Source: OLB7 sp966250335
Lineage (GTDB): Bacteria > Bacteroidota > Ignavibacteria > OLB7
Direction: 5' to 3'
Assembly (NCBI GenBank): GCA_966250335.1
Contig: CBINGZ010000018.1
Coordinates: 1-64,000, forward strand
Length of the DNA: 64,000 nt
Numbering within the stretch: the stretch's first letter is position 1; each line of letters begins with the position of its first letter. A program made the position numbers and the translations under genes. Under the pieces are notes generated by a model. That model had not been told where the DNA came from. It made no database searches and saw nothing but the letters and a program-made list of their open reading frames with translations. This document shows, piece by piece, positions 52,660-62,381 of the stretch.

Positions 52660-52678
52660 CGGTTCGATATGACTCGAT

Positions 52679-53395
52679 CTAATCGATCGAGTCGACGCTT
52701 CCCGATCCGTTGATCACCGTCTTCACGGTCGGTCTCCCCTTGTACCGGACGTCTCCCGATCCGTTGATGGTGACGGTCATCGCATCGGAGACGTTGAGGT
52801 AGCAGTCGCCCGATCCCCCTATCTCCACCTCGCTTCGCGACGTCGCCAGTTCCGCCGCCTTCACCGTTCCGCTTCCGTCGATATCGATCATGGAGTTCGT
52901 GGCCGTCCCCTGCAGCGTCATATCTCCGCTTCCGTTGATCCGGATCGTCAGGTTCTCGCTTGTCAGGTTCAGCCTGATATCGCCGGAGCCGTCCACCCCG
53001 AACGTGAGATCCCGTGAGGTGATCGGGGTGGTGGCGGAGACGTCGCCGGAGCCCTCGATGTTCAGCGCGTAGAGCTCCGGCAGCGTGATATACGCCTTGA
53101 CGCCGATGTCGGTGGAGTAGCATCCCTCCGTTCCTATCGTCAGTTCGTCCCCTTTCATGGTCGTGGTCACCAGCGGCATCAGGTTCTCCTCCGCCTCGAT
53201 GCGGACGGAGGTCGTGGGCCCCTGCGTGAGAATCACGTCCGATGCCCCCTCCACGCGGATGCTGCGGAAGCCGGTGATATCGCGCGACTGGGAGACGACC
53301 TCTCCCGATCCTTCTATGCAATCCTTCATGATGCGGCATGAGGTGAGTGTGGATGCGGCCAGCGCAAGAAGTATGCCGTTGCCGATACGATTCAT
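52679..53395 (-). CDS. GIN-domain (DUF2807) lipoprotein
   Basis: 238 residues from the ATG at 53395, fixed by GGAGGAG 4 nt upstream. The signal MNRIGNGILLALAASTLTSC has a lipobox with Cys20. The mature protein is a right-handed beta-helix of the putative autotransporter-adhesin-head GIN domain. It opens GSGEVVSQSRDITGFRSIRV and continues with rungs marked by repeated (N/D)GSGD: NIEGSGDVSA, GVDGSGDIRL, RINGSGDMTL, EIGGSGDCYL, TINGSGDVRY. The family is widespread in Bacteroidota; its role is unknown. It is monocistronic and convergent with the fatty acid hydroxylase gene. Confidence 0.92.
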   Translation of the reverse strand: MNRIGNGILLALAASTLTSCRIMKDCIEGSGEVVSQSRDITGFRSIRVEGASDVILTQGPTTSVRIEAEENLMPLVTTTMKGDELTIGTEGCYSTDIGVKAYITLPELYALNIEGSGDVSATTPITSRDLTFGVDGSGDIRLNLTSENLTIRINGSGDMTLQGTATNSMIDIDGSGTVKAAELATSRSEVEIGGSGDCYLNVSDAMTVTINGSGDVRYKGRPTVKTVINGSGSVDSID

Positions 53396-54208
53396 GAGCT
53401 CCTCCGATTGATGAGTGGACCAGACTGGTTCTGAACGAAGCTTCGACATCTACTGACACCGATGCGGAACGTTTCCTGACACGAGCGCCGACAGGTTTCA
53501 CGACATGTTGAAGAGGGACCGTCAGGCGCTGATTTCCACTGTTCGCCGGCGACTTTTCAGTTAGTATGAATTTATCGTAACCGTTTGGAATGTATATCGA
53601 ATAGCGTTACATTGTGTTTCGTTGACCGGCGGGCTGTTACGGGCTCGATACGGCCGCGAACAGCATGGTGTGAAGGAAGGAGCATCACGTCCTTCCTTCC
53701 GGAGGACGTCCCGGATTTCCTGGTATGGAGGAGCCGGGGCGGTTCGGCGGAGCCCGCGGGGCTCCCGTTGCCTGGCATCTGACTGAGCAGTCGGTCGAGT
53801 GCCTCCCCCCCCAATCTCGATTCAGCCGACAGAACAGATTCGAAGTCCATCAGCATGCGGCGGAACACGCCGCGGGTTGTTCGTATGCGCATTCGTATCG
53901 ACAGACGATGCAATGCGCGCTCGAACGGAGGGGCCCGTACGCCCTGTTCGGAACCTGAGGCGACGGCGAGCGAGGGCCGGCGCATATCGCGGGACGATCA
54001 CCATATCCGAGAACAATTATCATATCGCGGTCGTCACGACCTTCCGGATCGTATCGTGCCGTGAGGAGATGCGGCAGGTTGACGGGAAGATCCGTTCCGC
54101 GCGCCGTACCGGGCGGGGAACAGGGAGGGAGGGGACGAACCACGTACGGTATCCGGCAATCCATCACAAAACAAGAGGCCCCATGGAGCCATTCTGAACA
54201 CTCACACC
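53396..54208. other. Long non-coding interval before the tandem T9SS cargo genes
   Basis: About 810 bp with no gene I can support. Open frames on both strands are Arg/Pro/Ser-rich and lack families. A 7-bp hairpin, GGAGCCC (53749) with GGGCTCC (53759), is the only clear structure. An AT-richer patch near 53560-53630 may hold promoter material for the GIN-domain gene. The structured leader starts after this interval. Confidence 0.45.
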
Positions 54209-54333
54209 AGCGGCCCGGCGAGTACGCCGGGGAATTCCCATTCTTCGCCGACGGAATATCGGAACGGTCCATGGGGCCGTACGCAGTCGTATCAGATACC
54301 TACGTAAACGTAACTGATTCAGGGGAAATTCCG
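54209..54333 (+). promoter_or_regulatory. Conserved structured leader, copy 1 (candidate cis-regulatory RNA)
   Basis: Hairpin CCCGGCG-AGTA-CGCCGGG (54214-54231) is followed by GGGGAATTCCCA and TCTTCGCCGACGGAA (to 54256). A second hairpin ACGGTCC-ATG-GGGCCGT (54264-54280) precedes GCAGTCGTATCAG (54283-54295). ATCAG can then pair with CTGAT near 54314, around TACGT/ACGTA. The ribosome binding site GGGGAAA lies at the end. The same blocks in the same order precede the paralogous gene at 56534. Confidence 0.5.
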
Positions 54334-56283
54334 ATGAAAACGAATCGGGCAATCTTTAGCGGATATCCTTCGAACCGTTCACATCGCGGCTCCGGCGGAT
54401 GGAGCCGCGGAATAAGGGCCCTCGCCTCTCTGATCGCGATACTCTTCCTGGCCGCGACATCGGCCGCATGGTCGCAGCGCTGGGAGTACGATTACGGCGG
54501 CGCGTGCAACGAGTCGGGCAGAAAAGGGGTGAGGCCTGTTGCCGCCAATGCGGCGTTCGGGCTCCCTGCCGGTTATATCGCTGTGGGACAGACCAATACG
54601 CCTACCGTCTGCGGCAACACCGATATCTATGTGATCCGTACCGATCTCAACGGCGTCACGGTCTGGGAGGCGACCTTCAATATCGCCGGAAACGATATCG
54701 GGTTCGACATCGTGGAATGCGCGTTCGCCCCGCCGGGGATGGCGGGATTTCCACTCCCCGCCGTCGGTGATCTGGTCATCACCGGCACGACAAACGGACC
54801 GGTCTGCGCCGCGGGAAATGTGAACGAGGCGTTTCTGCTCCGTATCGACGCAGCGGGAGTGGTCGTCAAATGGCTCCAGACCTACGGCACCGCAGCCGGG
54901 GTGGAACGGGCTCATGATCTGGTGGAGACCACCACCGGCAACGCGGCGTTCGGCACGGCTCCGGGCGACCTCGTCTTCGCCGGCGCGGCGACGGCGGGGG
55001 CCGCGGGACCACCCGACGGCTATATCGTGCGGGCCAACGGCGGCACCGGCGCCCAGATCTGGGGCCGGACCTACGGCGGCATCAATCTGGATGAATTCCG
55101 CGGCGTGGATGAGGCGACGGTCGGGGTGCCGGCCGGGTTCTCCGGTGACATTCTGGCGGCGGGACATTCGGCCAGCTTCGGCGTTCCGCTTCAGGCGATG
55201 ATGGTGCGCGTCAACGGCGACAACGGCCTGATCGGCGCCGCGCCGCAGGGGACCCTGATCTACGGCAGCCCGAACTTTCCGGAGCGGATCAACGCCGTGC
55301 AGGAGCTGACGGTGGGGGCCGAGGCGGGGAATATCGTCATGGTCGGCGGAACGCGCGGCGTGCCGTTCGGCAGCGCCAGCACGAACTTCGAGATCCTGGT
55401 GGTGAAGACCGGGCCCAACCCCTGCAACGTCCTTCTGGATCAGATGTACGGGGATAACGCCAACGGCTTCGATATGGCGATGGACTTCCGGGAGATCCAG
55501 GGAGGAGGGGGCGGGCTCGTCGCCGGCAACCTTATCATCACCGGGTTCTCGAACGTTCCGGCGACCGTCGCCGGGTTCGGCGCGAACGATCTCTTCCTGC
55601 TGGAGGTCGGCCCCGCGGTGCTTGTTCCTGCGGGGATGGTGTTCGGGCTGTACGGGGGAGCGGCCGCCGATCAGGGGGAATCGGTTGCCTTTGTGCCGAA
55701 CTTCTTCGGAGGCGCCGCCACCGCCGGGTTCGTCGTCTGCGGGTTCGAGACCAGCAACCTGGCGGGAGCAGGCGATCCGCAGGATCTCTATCTGCTCAAG
55801 ACCAATGTGGTGGGATCGACCAACTGCAACGACAACTTCCCACCGGTGAACAACATGCCCCCCGTCTATCCATGGAACTGCCCCGGTATCCAGCCCCCGC
55901 TCCACGGGGCGAACTGCCTGCTTCCGGCGGCTCCGATCCCGCAGGCGTGGTCGACGCTTCTCTGCTTCATCAACCCGAAGCCGGGGCCGGGATTCGATGA
56001 GGAAGGGACGACGGTCGACATGGATCGGCTCGGCTCGTTCTATCCCAACCCGGTCAGGGAGGGGGAGATGCTGACGATCATGTTCGAAACGACCGCCGGC
56101 GCCCCCGTGAATATGACGGTGGCGAACGCGCTCGGCGAAATCATCTCGCGACCCGATGTCATGCCGGGGAGCGACGGGGGAACCGTCAAGGTCGCCACGA
56201 CCGGCTGGTCTCCCGGTGTCTATCTGGTGACGCTCGACGACGGAACGGAGACGCGGACGATCCGCGTGACGGTGGTACGATAA
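54334..56283 (+). CDS. T9SS cargo protein, paralog 1 of a tandem pair
   Basis: 649 residues from the ATG at 54334, preceded by GGGGAAA. A late signal peptide (about 27-48: IRALASLIAILFLAATSAAWSQ) is followed by RWEYDYGGACNESGRKGV. The body is a beta-propeller-like series with IAVGQTNTPTVCGNTDIYVI, LVITGTTNGPVCAAG, YIVRANGGTGAQIWGRTYGG and FVVCGFETSNLAGAGDPQD, reminiscent of SBBP/PQQ-like repeats. A Cys-containing segment follows (PWNCPGIQPPLHGANCLLP). The last 85 residues are a T9SS type A sorting domain (LGSFYPNPVREGEML, then GWSPGVYLVTLDDG). Expected to be a surface or secreted protein of unknown ligand. The downstream paralog begins 250 bp later. Confidence 0.88.
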   Translation: MKTNRAIFSGYPSNRSHRGSGGWSRGIRALASLIAILFLAATSAAWSQRWEYDYGGACNESGRKGVRPVAANAAFGLPAGYIAVGQTNTPTVCGNTDIYVIRTDLNGVTVWEATFNIAGNDIGFDIVECAFAPPGMAGFPLPAVGDLVITGTTNGPVCAAGNVNEAFLLRIDAAGVVVKWLQTYGTAAGVERAHDLVETTTGNAAFGTAPGDLVFAGAATAGAAGPPDGYIVRANGGTGAQIWGRTYGGINLDEFRGVDEATVGVPAGFSGDILAAGHSASFGVPLQAMMVRVNGDNGLIGAAPQGTLIYGSPNFPERINAVQELTVGAEAGNIVMVGGTRGVPFGSASTNFEILVVKTGPNPCNVLLDQMYGDNANGFDMAMDFREIQGGGGGLVAGNLIITGFSNVPATVAGFGANDLFLLEVGPAVLVPAGMVFGLYGGAAADQGESVAFVPNFFGGAATAGFVVCGFETSNLAGAGDPQDLYLLKTNVVGSTNCNDNFPPVNNMPPVYPWNCPGIQPPLHGANCLLPAAPIPQAWSTLLCFINPKPGPGFDEEGTTVDMDRLGSFYPNPVREGEMLTIMFETTAGAPVNMTVANALGEIISRPDVMPGSDGGTVKVATTGWSPGVYLVTLDDGTETRTIRVTVVR

Positions 56284-56411
56284 GATCGGGCACGGCGGCG
56301 CCGGAGGAGAAGGTCCCGGCGCCGCCGTTGCGCCGAGGTTGACGCAACGTTCACACGCTTCAGCAACAGAGAACCCGGAGGTAGAGGAAACCGATCGCAA
56401 TACGACAATCG

Positions 56412-56533
56412 AGCGGCCCGGCGTACGCCGGGGAATTCCCAGTCTTCGCCGACGGAACCCAGGCCCGGTCCCAGTGACCGACAGCAGTCGTATCAGCTCG
56501 GTCAACTACGTATTTGCCTTGGGGGAACTGAAG
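56412..56533 (+). promoter_or_regulatory. Conserved structured leader, copy 2 (candidate cis-regulatory RNA)
   Basis: Hairpin CCCGGCG-TA-CGCCGGG (56417-56432) is followed by GGGGAATTCCCA (56430-56441) and TCTTCGCCGACGGAA (56443-56457). The second hairpin is CGGTC-CCAGT-GACCG (56466-56480), followed by GCAGTCGTATCAG (56484-56496). Block order and spacing match copy 1, while loop lengths differ (TA versus AGTA). One pair changes from T-G to T-A. The ribosome binding site GGGGGA follows. Confidence 0.5.
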
Positions 56534-58459
56534 ATGCATCCGTATCGAACTTCGGAGGCGACACGGGCCCGTTCCGGCTCGATCCGCCTCAACATATCGC
56601 AATCAGTAATTCGTGTCGTGACGATCGCGACGCTCTGCCTGCTCGGATTCTCGGCGGCGGCGGCCCAGAGGTGGCAGTACGACTACGGTCGCCAGTGCGT
56701 GGAGCACGGCAGAAAGGGAGTCCAGCCGGTCGGCGTGAACCCGGCGTTCGGGTTTCCCGCCGGCTATATCGCGGTAGGACAGACCAACAGCCCGACCCTG
56801 TGCGGCACGACCGACGTCTACGTGATCCGCACCGATCTCAACGGCGCGACCGTGTGGGAGGCGGTCTTCAACATCGCCGGGAACGATATCGGCTACGATA
56901 TTCACGAGTGCCGCTTCGCTCCTCCCGGACTCCCGGGAGCGCCCGCCCCGGCGGCCGGTGATCTGATCATCGCGGGAACGACCGCGGGCCCCGTCTGCGG
57001 CGGAACGAGAATCAACGACGCCTTCCTGCTCCGGATCAACGCGGCGGGGACGGTTGTGAAGTGGCTCCAGACCTACGGCACGGCCCAGGGACAGGAGGAC
57101 GCCTACGATCTGGTGGAGGCGACCACCGGCAACAACGCCTTCAGCACCGCTCCCGGCGATATCGTCTTCTCCGGGCTTGCCAGGAACAACGCGGGGTCGG
57201 CCGACGGATATATCGTGCGGGTCAAGGGGGGAACCGGAGCGCAGATCTGGGGGATGACCTACGGCGGCAACGCCAACGATGAGTTCCGGGGTGTCGACGA
57301 GGCGACGGTCAATCTGGCCGCGGGAGCCACGGGGGATATCCTCGCCGCCGGCATGAGCGCCAGTTTCGGCGGCGCCAACCAGGTGATGCTGGTCCGTGTC
57401 AACGGCAACAACGGTCTGATCGGCGCGGCCCCGCAGGGCTCGCTGATCTACGGCAGCAACAACTTCCTCGATCGCGCCTTCGCCGTGCAGGAGCTGACCG
57501 TCGGGGGGAACGCCGGCAACATTATCGTGGCGGGGACCACGCGCGGCGTGCCGGCCGGAAGCGCCAGCACGAACCTGGAGATCCTGCTGCTGAAAACCGG
57601 CCCGAGTCCGTGCAACGTGCTTCTGGATCAGATGTACGGCGACAACGGAGCGCGGCAGGATTTCGCCATGGACGTCCGTGAGATCGTCTCGGCCGGGGCC
57701 GGACTCAACACCGGAAATATCGTGGTCACCGGCACCTCGAACATCCCGGTCACGGTCTCCGGGTTCGGTCTGAACGACGTGTTCCTCATGGAGGTCAACC
57801 CCTTCACGCTGGTGCCGGCCGGGCTCGGCTTCATGATCTACGGCGGCGCGGCGAGCGACGGCGGGGAGTCGGTTGCCGAGACGCCGGCGAACGCGACAGG
57901 CACCTCCGGCGGCTTCATCGTCTGCGGGTTCGAGCGGAGCAATCTGGCGATGGCGGGAGATCCCCAGGATGTATATCTCATCAAGACCAATGCTCTCGGC
58001 TCCTCCGGCTGCAACGAACTCCGCATCACCCCCGACAACCGTCCGCCGGCGTTCCCGCGGACCTGCCCCGGAGTGGTGCGGACCGCGCTCGGCGCCAACT
58101 GCCCGATGCAGACGGCCCCGGTCGCCGTCTCATGGCCCACCCAGCTCTGCTTCGCCTTCCCGAAGCCGGGAGCCGACCCCGAGGATCTCTCGATCGACCT
58201 CGATCGTGACGGATCATTCTATCCGAATCCGATTAGACGGGGCGAGGTCCTGACGGTGATGATGGAAGGTGCGACCGGTGCGGTGGATATCTCGGTGGCG
58301 AACACGGTCGGAGAGATCGTATCGCAATCGGAAGAAGCCGCCGACGTGGGCGCCGGCGCCGTGTCGATCTCCACCGCGGGCTGGTCCGCCGGAACCTACA
58401 TGGTGACGGTCGGCGACGGGATGAACCTCAGGACGATCAGAGTGACGGTGATCGAGTAG
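56534..58459 (+). CDS. T9SS cargo protein, paralog 2 of a tandem pair
   Basis: 641 residues from the ATG at 56534 (GGGGGA upstream). The signal peptide IRVVTIATLCLLGFSAAAAQ is preceded by a 25-residue hydrophilic stretch, as in paralog 1. The mature start RWQYDYGRQCVEHGRKGVQP and the body align throughout with paralog 1 (IAVGQTNSPTLCGTTDVYVI, WLQTYGTAQGQEDAYDLVE, GLIGAAPQGSLIYGSNNF, CNVLLDQMYGDNGARQD). A T9SS type A sorting domain closes it (DGSFYPNPIRRGEVL, GWSAGTYMVTVGDG). The two genes are a tandem duplication that has diverged in sequence but kept length, leader and sorting domain. Confidence 0.88.
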   Translation: MHPYRTSEATRARSGSIRLNISQSVIRVVTIATLCLLGFSAAAAQRWQYDYGRQCVEHGRKGVQPVGVNPAFGFPAGYIAVGQTNSPTLCGTTDVYVIRTDLNGATVWEAVFNIAGNDIGYDIHECRFAPPGLPGAPAPAAGDLIIAGTTAGPVCGGTRINDAFLLRINAAGTVVKWLQTYGTAQGQEDAYDLVEATTGNNAFSTAPGDIVFSGLARNNAGSADGYIVRVKGGTGAQIWGMTYGGNANDEFRGVDEATVNLAAGATGDILAAGMSASFGGANQVMLVRVNGNNGLIGAAPQGSLIYGSNNFLDRAFAVQELTVGGNAGNIIVAGTTRGVPAGSASTNLEILLLKTGPSPCNVLLDQMYGDNGARQDFAMDVREIVSAGAGLNTGNIVVTGTSNIPVTVSGFGLNDVFLMEVNPFTLVPAGLGFMIYGGAASDGGESVAETPANATGTSGGFIVCGFERSNLAMAGDPQDVYLIKTNALGSSGCNELRITPDNRPPAFPRTCPGVVRTALGANCPMQTAPVAVSWPTQLCFAFPKPGADPEDLSIDLDRDGSFYPNPIRRGEVLTVMMEGATGAVDISVANTVGEIVSQSEEAADVGAGAVSISTAGWSAGTYMVTVGDGMNLRTIRVTVIE

Positions 58460-58495
58460 GAGCGTCGCCGGGCGAACCGGCGGCGATGAGGGGCG

Positions 58496-58570
58496 GGACC
58501 GTACGGGCGGCCGGAGCGCCGTATCGCGATCTTTGGAGCGCGCGATCGGCCCCGGCCGCCCGGAAGGTCC
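58496..58570. terminator. Large hairpin between convergent T9SS-cargo and uvrB genes
   Basis: CGGGCGGCCGG (58504-58514) pairs perfectly with CCGGCCGCCCG (58552-58562), within GGACC (58496) and GGTCC (58566). The inner part can also pair. It has no T-run but sits exactly between convergent stops. Confidence 0.4.
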
Positions 58571-58578
58571 GTCGAGCC

Positions 58579-60630
58579 TTATCCGGCGGAGCCCTTCAGG
58601 GAATCCTCCAGTCGTCCGATTTCGTCGCGCAGCTCGGCCGCGCGCTCGAAATCGAGATCCTTGGCGGCGCGCTTCATCTCGTCGCGCAGATGTTCGATCA
58701 GATCCCGCTTCTGTCCCTCGGTCATATACTTGAAGACCGGTTCCTCCACCAGCGACGTCATCCCCTTCTTCTCCACCTCCTTCCTCTTCTGGTCGCGGTG
58801 CGCCTTCACATCGGCGATCGCCGTCGATTCGATAATCGCTTCACGAGATTTCTTCACCGTCCTGGGGGTGATCCCGTGCTCCGCGTTGTACTCGATCTGA
58901 AGCTCGCGGCGGCGACGGCTTTCCTCGATCACCGCCTTCATCGAGTCGGTCATCTTGTCGGCGTACATGATCACCATCCCCCGCTCGTGCCGTGCCGTGC
59001 GTCCCGCCGTCTGCATCAGCGAGCGCTCGCTCCGCAGGAAGCCCTCCTTGTCGGCATCGAGGATCGCAACAAGAGATACTTCGGGAAGGTCGAGTCCCTC
59101 GCGCAGCAGGTTCACTCCCACCAGAACGTCGAACGATCCCAGGCGCAGCTCGCGGAGGATCTCCACCCGCTCCAGCGCGTCGATCTCGGAGTGGATATAC
59201 TGCACCTTGATCCCGATCTCGGTCAGGTAGTCGCTCAGGTCCTCGGCCATCCGCTTGGTGAGGGTCGTCACCAGGACGCGCTCCTTCTCCTCCTTCCCGA
59301 TTCTGTCCCGAATCTCCGCGATCAGGTCGTCGATCTGGTTCTTGACCGGGCGTACCTCGATCAGGGGGTCGAGCAGTCCCGTCGGACGGATGATCTGTTC
59401 CACCACGACCCCTCCCGAGAGCGACAGCTCCAGATCGGAGGGGGTGGCCGAGACGAAGATCACCTGTCCCATCCTCTCCATGAACTCGTCGAACTTGAGC
59501 GGCCTGTTGTCGAGCGCGGAGGGGAGACGGAAGCCGTGTTCCACAAGGGTGAGCTTGCGCGCGCGGTCGCCGTTGAACATGCCGCGGATCTGCGGGAGGG
59601 TGACGTGGCTCTCGTCGATGATCGTCACGAAGTCCTTCGGGAAGTAGTCGATCAGGGTCGAGGGGGCCTCTCCCGGCGCGCGTCCCGCCAGGATGCGGGA
59701 GTAGTTCTCGATGCCGGAGCAGTATCCCAGCTCCTTCATCATCTCGATATCGAAGAGGGTGCGCTGTTCAAGGCGTTGCGCCTCCAGCAGCTTGTTTTGA
59801 TCCCTCAGCTCCTTCAGCCTCATGTAGAGCTCGTCACGTATCTCGTTCACCGATCTGTCGAGTTCGGGGCGCGTGGTGACGAAGTGTTTGGCCGGATATA
59901 TCGTGACGGCATCCATCTCGGAGATCGTCTTGCCGGTGACTCTGTCGAACTCGCTGATCTTCTCCACTTCGTCGCCGAAGAGTTCGATCCTCACCCCCGT
60001 GTCGTCCTGGTATGCGGGGATCACCTCCACCACATCCCCCCGGACGCGGAAGTTGCCGCGGTAGAAATCGACGTCGTTCCGGGTGTAGTGGATGTCGGCC
60101 AGTTTGTAGAGAAGGGCGTTCCGTTCGATCGTATCCCCCCGGCGGACACGGACGAGCTGCCCGCCGTACGCCTCTCTGGAACCGATGCCGTAGATGCAGG
60201 AGACGGAGGCGATGATCACCACGTCGCTCCGGTCATCCAGAAGGGCGCTGGTCGCCTTCAGCCGCAGCCTGTCGATCTCATCGTTGATGTTGAAATCCTT
60301 CTCGATGAAGGTGTCGGTGGTCGGGATATACGCTTCCGGCTGATAGTAGTCGTAGTAGCTGATGAAGAACTCCACGGCGTTGCGGGGGAAGAACCCTTTC
60401 AGCTCGCCGTAGAGCTGGGCCGCCAGTGTCTTGTTGTGCGATATAACGAGCGCCGGCCGCTGTATCTGCTGGATGACGTTGGAGATGGAATATGTCTTGC
60501 CGGAGCCGGTGACCCCCAGCAGCGTCTGGAATTTGTCCCCGCGCTCCAGTCCCTCCACAAGCTGACGGATCGCCTCGGGCTGATCGCCCATCGGTTTGTA
60601 GGGAGATTCGATCTGAAACTGATGCTTCAT
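58579..60630 (-). CDS. uvrB: Excinuclease ABC subunit B
   Basis: 683 residues, normal length. It is the damage-verification helicase-like subunit of nucleotide excision repair. Seen in order: FQIESPYKPMGDQPEAI, Walker A LGVTGSGKTYSISN, beta-hairpin region YYDYYQPEAYIPTTDTFIEKD, and SVSCIYGIGSREAY. Next come the DEAD-box-like TIIDESHVTLPQIRGM, QVIFVSATPSDLELS, the helicase motifs LVTTLTKRMAEDLSDYL and GVNLLREGLDLPEVSLVAILDADKEGFLRS, and QTAGRTARH. The C-terminal UVR domain is LIEHLRDEMKRAAKDLDFERAAELRDEI. It is monocistronic on the minus strand; no SOS box was identified upstream. Confidence 0.97.
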   Translation of the reverse strand: MKHQFQIESPYKPMGDQPEAIRQLVEGLERGDKFQTLLGVTGSGKTYSISNVIQQIQRPALVISHNKTLAAQLYGELKGFFPRNAVEFFISYYDYYQPEAYIPTTDTFIEKDFNINDEIDRLRLKATSALLDDRSDVVIIASVSCIYGIGSREAYGGQLVRVRRGDTIERNALLYKLADIHYTRNDVDFYRGNFRVRGDVVEVIPAYQDDTGVRIELFGDEVEKISEFDRVTGKTISEMDAVTIYPAKHFVTTRPELDRSVNEIRDELYMRLKELRDQNKLLEAQRLEQRTLFDIEMMKELGYCSGIENYSRILAGRAPGEAPSTLIDYFPKDFVTIIDESHVTLPQIRGMFNGDRARKLTLVEHGFRLPSALDNRPLKFDEFMERMGQVIFVSATPSDLELSLSGGVVVEQIIRPTGLLDPLIEVRPVKNQIDDLIAEIRDRIGKEEKERVLVTTLTKRMAEDLSDYLTEIGIKVQYIHSEIDALERVEILRELRLGSFDVLVGVNLLREGLDLPEVSLVAILDADKEGFLRSERSLMQTAGRTARHERGMVIMYADKMTDSMKAVIEESRRRRELQIEYNAEHGITPRTVKKSREAIIESTAIADVKAHRDQKRKEVEKKGMTSLVEEPVFKYMTEGQKRDLIEHLRDEMKRAAKDLDFERAAELRDEIGRLEDSLKGSAG

Positions 60631-61070
60631 TGTATGCCCGTATGGGGATTGACGATGATGACGAACTCTCCGGACCGGTCCCGATGGACCGTGTCCCCGC
60701 TTCGAACAACGGATAGACGGCTGAATCGTTCGCGGATTTTCCCGCCGGCCCGCGCCGTGGCGATCCCCCGGAAGAGGGGGATGGGCCGGCCCGGACCGCG
60801 CAAGTTACTGCGAAGCGGTCGAGAACGTTCATGCTGGCACGATCTGTGAAGTATGAATATCGGGGCCGGTCTCCGGCGGTCGTCGGAGTCGTGGGGGCTG
60901 CCGTGATTTCCGGTATGGAGCGTCCGATTTTCATCAAGGGATGAGAAACAGGGGAAAACGGGACCTGCACGATATCGTGCTCTTCTTGAACTATCGTGCG
61001 ATCTCTGTGGTCCTTTTCACGGAGCACGACAGGTCTTCACGTCGACTATCACCCGAGGGAGGGACGTGTT
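60631..61070. other. Intergenic region between divergent uvrB and the BNR gene
   Basis: 440 bp containing the promoters of both divergent genes. I found no exact -7 element, no terminator and no coding frame with family resemblance. GGGAGGGAC at about 61059 serves as the ribosome binding site of the plus-strand gene. Confidence 0.45.
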
Positions 61071-62376
61071 ATGAGGTTGTTGTCACGCCTTACGATATTT
61101 ATCGGATTTCTGACGGTGCTGGCGGCCGGCACGGTCGCGGCTCAGGATATGGAGTGGCTGGAGGGGAAGGGGCCGGAGGGGGGAGGCCCGGTCGATCTCG
61201 CGTCCGACAGCATTACGGGTAATTTCTACGCCGCCACCCTGAGCGGCGGAGTCTTCATCTCCACCGACGACGGCGCGACCTGGAAGGGATCGAACGAGGG
61301 GTTGCCGTGTCTGAGCACCAGACGCGTCATGGTGGGGAGGGACGGCACGGTCTTCGTGTTCGTCGTGGGAGCCAGAGGGGTCAAGGGAGGACTCTACAGG
61401 TCCACCGATCATGGGGACTCATGGAGCTATGCCGACCTCCCATATCGATGGAACGAGAATACGATGTTCTGTATCTCTCCCAATGGAACTCTCTACACGC
61501 ACGACGGCGACAGCATGACGTTCAGATCCACCGATCATGGAACGACATGGGAACAGGCCGGTCCGTTCATTCCCATGACTACCTATAACGGTGTCGATAT
61601 CGCAGTCGATGCCCAGGAGCGGATTGTGGTGATGCCGTATGGCATCAAAGATAATGTCGCCCTTGTATTCGAAGGAACATGGCGGTTCGTTGCGTTGGGT
61701 AAAAAGTCGAGGCTGATACAAGAGGTCGAGGCGTTCGGGGATTACATCCTTGCAGCTACCAAGACCGGTGTCTACCGATCATCGGATGGAGGGAGCAAGC
61801 TGGGCCAACATGACCATCGAGGGGTTCGAGGAATTGGAAATCTTCAATTTCAGGGGGCGGAACGGGGAGATCTTCGCATCGACCTACCTAGGCATCCTCA
61901 GGTCGACGGAGAGCGGGGCGACGTGGAGTTTGTATCGCAACAAATGGCTTCAATCGATGGTGAGCATACGAGGAAGGAATGCCGTGCTCTCCGGTAATAT
62001 AAATAGCCTCAATCGTACGATTGATGACGGCCTGAACTGGGAGACGGTGACTGCCGGACTGAGCGTACGCAGAATACACACGATAGCCACATCGCCGACC
62101 GGCTCGATCTTCGCGGCTGATTTCGACATGCTCTTCAGGTCGACTGATCGCGGGGAACGGTGGGACTCTCTCGGTTTTGCCGTGCCGTTGCAGTCGTTTC
62201 CGAACATCCTTCGGGGAGAGGCGGATCCGTTCGGCGGAGGAGCCGTCGATGAACTTCATGGTTGTTATGGAACCGACATCCCGATATGTTTGTCTCCAGC
62301 CAGGGTGGCCGGAGGAGTGAATCCGGCTGTATCGTATCCCTTGCAACGTCTGTGGCCGTTCTTTCAATGGAGATAG
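61071..62376 (+). pseudogene. BNR/Asp-box beta-propeller protein, paralog 1, broken by a frameshift
   Basis: It starts MRLLSRLTIFIGFLTVLAAGTVAAQDMEW (signal peptide). Asp-box repeats follow (GGVFISTDDGATW, LYRSTDHGDSW, FRSTDHGTTWEQ). At GVYRSSDGG the frame shifts: AGCAAGCTGG near 61797 carries one extra A compared with the frame that continues as SWANMTIEGFEELEIFNFRGRNGEIFAS. The continuation closely matches the intact paralog downstream. Without correction, translation from 61071 stops at 61997. After the next Asp-boxes (ILRSTESGATW, FRSTDRGERW) the sequence leaves the paralog and ends at 62376, so the gene is also truncated relative to its neighbour. It could be a true pseudogene or a single sequencing insertion. 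Confidence 0.75.
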
Positions 62377-62381
62377 GGAAG

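Noticed and set aside
53572..53985. Minus-strand 137-codon frame in the gap before the tandem T9SS genes
   Set aside because: No ribosome binding site, no recognisable family and high Arg/Ser/Pro content. I could not separate it from chance in GC-rich DNA.
58486..60849. Plus-strand 787-codon frame opposite uvrB
   Set aside because: uvrB on the minus strand is full length with all motifs; the plus frame has no homology and crosses the terminator hairpin.
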